Source: Microbacterium sp. SS28
GTDB lineage: Bacteria > Actinomycetota > Actinomycetes > Actinomycetales > Microbacteriaceae
Direction of reading: 5' to 3'
Length of the DNA stretch: 64,000 bases
Assembly: GCF_022761035.1 (NCBI RefSeq)
Contig: NZ_JAKWJP010000004.1
Location: 124,001 to 188,000 of the forward strand
Below the pieces are notes generated by a model. The model searched no databases. It had not been told where the DNA came from and saw nothing but the letters and a program-made list of their open reading frames with translations. The translations under genes and the position numbers were made by a program. This document shows, piece after piece, positions 56,201 through 62,200 of this stretch; within the stretch, counting starts at the first letter, position 1, and every line of letters begins with the position of its first letter.

Positions 56201-59200
56201 TCCGTCGTACCGGATGTCGCCCGAGGTCACGAGGTGGTCGACGGCGCCGCTCGCGCCCTCGATGTCGCGCACCGCGATGTCGGTCGAGACGTCGCCCGCG
56301 ATGTTGATCGTGTCGCTGCCGAGGCCGCCGATGATCCGGTACGCGACGCCGAACGCCGTCGACTGCACGAAGAACTCGTCGTCGCCCTCGAGACCGTCGA
56401 TCTCGATCGCCTCGACTGTCGTGTACCGGATGCTCATGCCCGCGCCGTAGATCGCGGTCGACGTGACGACGATGTCGTCGGCGAACTCGGTGCCCAGGAC
56501 GACGACCTTGTCGAAGCCCTCGCCGCCGTCGATCGAGACGGGGGCGTTCATCGTGTAGCGCACCTCGTCGGCACCGCCGCCTGTGCGGATGTCGAGCGGG
56601 CGTGCCGCGGACGATCCGATGATCGGCTCGGCGACTCCGGCCGCGTTCGTGCGGATCGTGCCGTCGGGGTTCGTGCGGGCCAGGGCGAAGGCCCGGACGA
56701 CGAAGAGGTCGTCGCCGTCCTCGCCCTCGAGCCGCAGCTCGGCCTGGTTCGCGTAGACCGTGAACCGGTCGTCGCCCGCGCCGCCGAGCGCGACGAGAGG
56801 GGCGCTGCTGCCGGGGCTCAGGTAGCCGCGCGTCGTGGCGATGAGCCGCGGGAAGGCGTCGGCAGGTGCGAGGCCCGCCGAGGCGTCCCGTGGCGAGCCG
56901 AACAGCTGCCCGAAGTGGAAGTCGTCGTCGCCCGCGCCGCCGTCGAGCGTGATCGTGACGCTCGTGTCGTCGACGGCGAACGTGTCGTCGCCGGCGCCCG
57001 CCTCGACGAGCAGCCTGCCGTTGAGCGCCGTGTCGTAGTTGATCCGCTCGACGCCCGTGCCCGCCGCGGTCGCGGCGCGGAGCGCGTCGGGGGTGCCGTG
57101 GACGAGTGCGACGAAGGCGGGCCGGTCGGCCGTCTCGCCCGGGATCGTCGTGACCTTCCGCAGGAGGAAGACGTCTGCGTCGCTCGTGCCGACCACGACG
57201 GCCTCATCGGCGCCGTCGTCAGGAGCTCCCGAGTCGAGGATGTTGATCGTGTACGTCCGGGTCGCGACGCTCGTCGTCTCGATCCGGTAGTGGTCGGTCC
57301 CCTGCTGACCGTCGAGGGTCAGGGTGTGCGCGGCGGGAAGGTCGGGTGTGCGCAGCGCCAGGACGCGGAAGTCGTCCTCGCCGTCGCCGCATGCGGTCGG
57401 CAGGACAACCGCGGCGCAGATCGGGCGATCCGTCGCCGAGAGGTCGCCGCTGCCGTGGACCCGGACGGGAGCGCCCAGGAGCGTCGCGTCGAACACGAAG
57501 TGGTCGACGTCGTCGTGCCCGAAGATCAGCACGCGATCGGTGCGGTCGTTCCCGCCGCCGAGGTCGAAGATCCCGCCGATGCGTCCCGCGAGGGTGATGG
57601 TCGTGCCGAATCCGGATGCCGCGGTGCCCACGTTCGCGTGGGTGTCGGCGTCGACCGCGGACGGCCTGCCGAGGGGATCGGGGTCGACCGCCGAGACGGC
57701 GCCGGGCAGGCGGTTCGCGTCGCCGTGCAGGAAGATCGTGCCGCCCGCGACGATGTCGGTGCCGACGGGGGCGACGAAGTCGTCGCCGAACCAGAGGGAG
57801 AGGTCGAGCAGGGCCCAGAGTCCGCTCCGCGTCGTGGTCGCGGTGTCGGATGCACCGGGGGTCGTGAGGCGCGGCCGGCCCTCGCTCACGAGGCTCGAGC
57901 CGCTCACGAGGAGGATGAGGTCTTCCGTGCGCACGGGAGGGCCGCGCACCGCGATCGTGTCGGGCACCGTGAGCCGCACGTTCCCCTGCGTCGAGGTCAC
58001 GGCGAGCACGTACAGCTCGTGCTGCGTCTCGGTGATGAACACCGAGAGGGTCGACTCGACGTAGAGGCGGCCCGAGGCCGTGCCCGACACGGAGGTGTCG
58101 ACGTCGAGGTCGTTCGCGGGCAGGCCGACGCCGCCGCCCGTCGCGCGCAGATCGATGCGGTCGGCCACGACATCGGCCGCGACGTCGTCGAGCCCGTCGA
58201 GGATCGAGCCGGCGCCCGCGACGAGCGCGACATCCGTGATCTTCGACAGATCGACCTGGTGCGACGTGACGAGCCCGACGCGCAGGTCGCCGATCGTCTC
58301 GAACAGGTGGATCCCGAGCGCCGCCGTCGCATTCAGGATGCCGCCCACGGGCGTGCCTGCCACGCCCATCGTGTCGAGCAGGTTGATCTCGAGGAAGTCG
58401 CCTTCCGTGCCGATCGAGCCGTTCGCCGCCGTGAGGGTGATGTTCACGCCCTCGACGTCACGGGGATCGGTCGGGTTGGTCGTCGCGTCGGCCGGGTCGC
58501 CGTCCAGGATGCTGCGGTCCGCCGTGAGCGTCACGTCGGCCGTGCGCGACCGGATGAGTCCGACGCGCAGGTCGTCCGCGACCTCGATGAGCGTGACCGA
58601 GCCGTCGATGTCGACGTCGACGAAGCCCGTGCCCGTGCCGCCCGCCGTGAGGTCGATCCAGCCCCGCAGCGTGATGACGGGCGGGGTGCCGGCATCCGGG
58701 GCGTCCGGACCGTTCGCGAGCCCTTCCGTGTCGCGGATCCGGATGTCGTCGCCCGCCGTGACGCCGGGAACGCCGGCCGCGAGGGGGGTCGTCGAGAAGA
58801 GGACGAACTCGCCCGCGGCGGACGTCGGCTCGAACATCTCGAGGCTCGACCCGAGGATCGTCGTCTCGCTGCGCGGCAGCGGGTCGTTGCGTCGCTGGAG
58901 CAGGTAGGTGCTGTCGATCTCGGTCGAGGTCGCGCCGACGTAGGCCGCGGGGTCGCGCAGCGCCGAGACTCCGGCACGCGCGGGGTCGTGGCCGGCGAGC
59001 GTGTTCGTGCCGCGGAAGTGGAATCGGTGGATCTGCTCCAGGAACCACAGCGACGATGTCGACTCGGTGCTCACCCGCACCCGGACGTCGGCCGCGATGT
59101 TCGACGCGACCTGCACAAGCGCCGTCCGCAGTTGGATGTCGGCGTCGCGACCGGCCCTCGCGACATCGATCGCGATCGTCATCGCGGACGGTGCGGTCAG

Positions 59201-62200
59201 CGTCCGGTCGAGGCCGCGGAGGCTCAGGAAGGCGTCGGTGCCGGCGATCGCGATGAGGCGGGGATCGCGGACGCCGCTCGCGGTCGGGGCGTCGACGCGG
59301 GGCAGGGCGGTGAAGCGCACGAGGTCGACGGCGAGCCGTCCGCCGGCTCGCCCGATCGATCCGGCGGATGCCTCGACATCGAGCAGATTCGTCACGACGA
59401 GGGCCTGAGCGCCCGCGAGGATGTCGGCGAGGACGCTGATGATGCGGGTCAGACCCAGCGGGTTGTTGACGAGGCCTGTGAGCGTCAGGGTCCCGTCGCC
59501 CCGCTTCTCGAGGTCGACGTAGGCGGGCGCGGACGAGTGCCGCACGTCGAACTCGAGAGTCGTGTTCGAGCGGTAGCCGCCCGCCGCCGAGCGCAGCAGC
59601 ACGAGCGGCGGCGTCGTCGAGGTGTTGACGACGTCGATCCTCGAGACCGTGACGTCGAGGCCCGAGTAGTCGACGATGACGACGGAGGGCAGTGTGTCGC
59701 GGAACTCGAACGTGGGCCACGGCTGGTTCGGGTTGCCGTCGGTGCTCGACGCGTAGTCCTCGTTGTCGATCTGATCGTCGGCGCTGAAGAGCACGTCGGC
59801 GTAGCCCGAGTTCGTGATCGGGTCGATCGTGTAGCGGCCGTCGCCGTCGGGGTCGACCTGCGTGGGGTTCGGGCCGCCCGCGATGGGGACGACTCCGCCG
59901 TTGATGGTCACGCCGTTCGCGGCGACGACGAAGCCGTCGGCATCCACGACGAGGAGCGGGGCCCCGTCGAGCCCGCCGAGGATCAGGACGTCGGCATCCC
60001 AGTCGATGTCGCCGTTGCGGACCGCGATCGAGTTGTCGTCGTTGTGGTAGCGGTCGCGGTCGGTGGGCGGCGCGTTGTCGACGACGATCAGGATGTTGTC
60101 GGCCTGGACGTACAGCGCGAGGCTGCCGATGCCGCTCGGCGCGTCGAGACCCGAGGCCGGGTCGGTGCGACGCGCGCCGGCGATGACGAGCACGCCGCGG
60201 TCGGCATCGACCTCGTTGTCGAAGTCGTCAGTGCCGCCGGCATCTGCATCCTGCGGCGGGATGAGCGCGACCGCGAGCCGCATCGCGTTGCGGATGATCG
60301 TGACGCCCGACGTCGTCGCCTGCAGGTCGACGCCGCGGTCGCCGCGGACGATCGTCGTCGTGGGGCCGTTGCCGTCGATCTCGACAGCGACGTCGGACTC
60401 GATGTTGACGTCCGCGTTGGCGAACGCCGTCGCGACGCCGAGCAGGATCGGGTTGACGCCGAGGGCCTTCGCCGTGGCGATCGCGATCATCAGGACGACC
60501 GCCGCGTGCAGATCGACCGTCGAGCCCGTGATGCTCGCGCCCTGCCCGATGAGCACCTTGGTCACAGCCGGGTCGGCGTTCGTGCCGATCGTGACGCCGC
60601 GATCGTCGTTGGTGTTGTCGGAGTCCGCGCCCGCGCCGAGCGCCCACGACTCCGTGTCCGAGAGCGTCGTGCCGATCGTGGCGGACTGGCTCAGGATGCG
60701 CACGTGGCCGTTCGCCTCGACGACGGCGCCCGCGCCGACCGTCGCCGTCGTGTCGTTGTCGATGCGCGCGGTCGTCTCGGCGATCTTTCCGGCGATGACG
60801 CCGCCGCCCTTCGACTTGGCGGTCGCCTGGATGCCGTGGCTCGAGATCGCGCGGACCAGGACGTCGCCGCCCGCCCGCACGACGGAGCCGGCGTCGATGT
60901 TGGCCGAGGTGATCGCGGTGTCGAACACGACGTCGGCGTGCGCCTCGCCCACCGAGATGCCGCCGCCGCCGGACGTGTCGGCCCAGGCGCTCGCGCGGGT
61001 CGCGCCTGTCGAGACGACCTCGACCGAGCCGCCCGCCGACGTGATCGCCGCCGCGAGGGCGGCGGTCACGACGGGAGCGCCCGTGACCCGGGCCGAGGGG
61101 ACGCTGATGTCGGCGATGATCCCGCCCGAGCCGCCGTTCGTCGTGGCACCGGACTTGCCGTCGCCGGGCGTCGGCGAGAGTGTCGACAGCTCCTCGCCGC
61201 CGGGGCCCGTGAGCGAGTGGGTGCCGGCCGGCAGAGTGCCGAGCAGCTTGGCGTAGAGCGCCTGCGTCCCGTCGCCCGCTTTGAGGTCGACCTCGACGAG
61301 CCCGAAGCGGTGCGGACCGGGGCGCCCGGCCGCCGAGAGCACGATGGAGGCCCCGCCCGTCGGCGTCGCGGCGAGCTCGACGGAACCGCTCGGGATGCCG
61401 CCTCCCGTGCGCGTGTAGTAGGTCTGGCCGTTCCGCAGGCCGGCGAGACTCCGCTCGATCGAGTGCCGCAGGGATTCGGCGCCGGCGAGGCTGAGCACCA
61501 GCGCCGTCTGCGCGATACCGTCATCGGCGCATCCCGTCGCGTGGCAGAGCGTGTCGGCGAGCTGGATGGCGCCGTTCGCCCGGACGATGACGTAGTAGGT
61601 GGTGCCGCTCACGAGCCCGCCGATGGCCGTGCCGTCCAGGGCCAGGTAGAGGACGGCATCCCCGGTGTGGAGTCCTGCCGTGATATCCGTCCCGACGAAG
61701 ATGTTGTTCGCCGACGCGACATGGTCGATCGTCACGGTGTTGTCGGCGTGCGTCGTGCTCTGCGGCACCCACACCGGGTCGCCTGTCACGGGGTCGGTCA
61801 CCTGGACGGGGGTCACGTCGACGGCACCGCCGATGAACGTCGCGGTGACGGGGGCCAGGTAGACGACGGCCGTCCCGTTCGGCTGGGACGCGAGCGTCGC
61901 ATCCTCGAGACGGTTCCCGTTGATCGTCGGCGTGAGCGGGGCCTCGGTCAGGGCCGTCGCCGCGCTGAGCGTGGTCGTGAGCTTGATGCGGAACTCGTCG
62001 ATCCACCGCACGTAGAAGGTGGGCAGGCCCGACGTGCTGCACGCGCCAGCCGCCGACGAGGCGTTCACGAGGATCGAGGTGCCGCCGCGCGGGTCGTAGA
62101 CGACGCAGTCGCCGCTCACGAAGCCGTGGGCCGTCGCGAACGTGATGATCTCGGTGAGGGGATCGACCTGCGCGGCCGAGAAGAGCGATCCGAGGCGGAT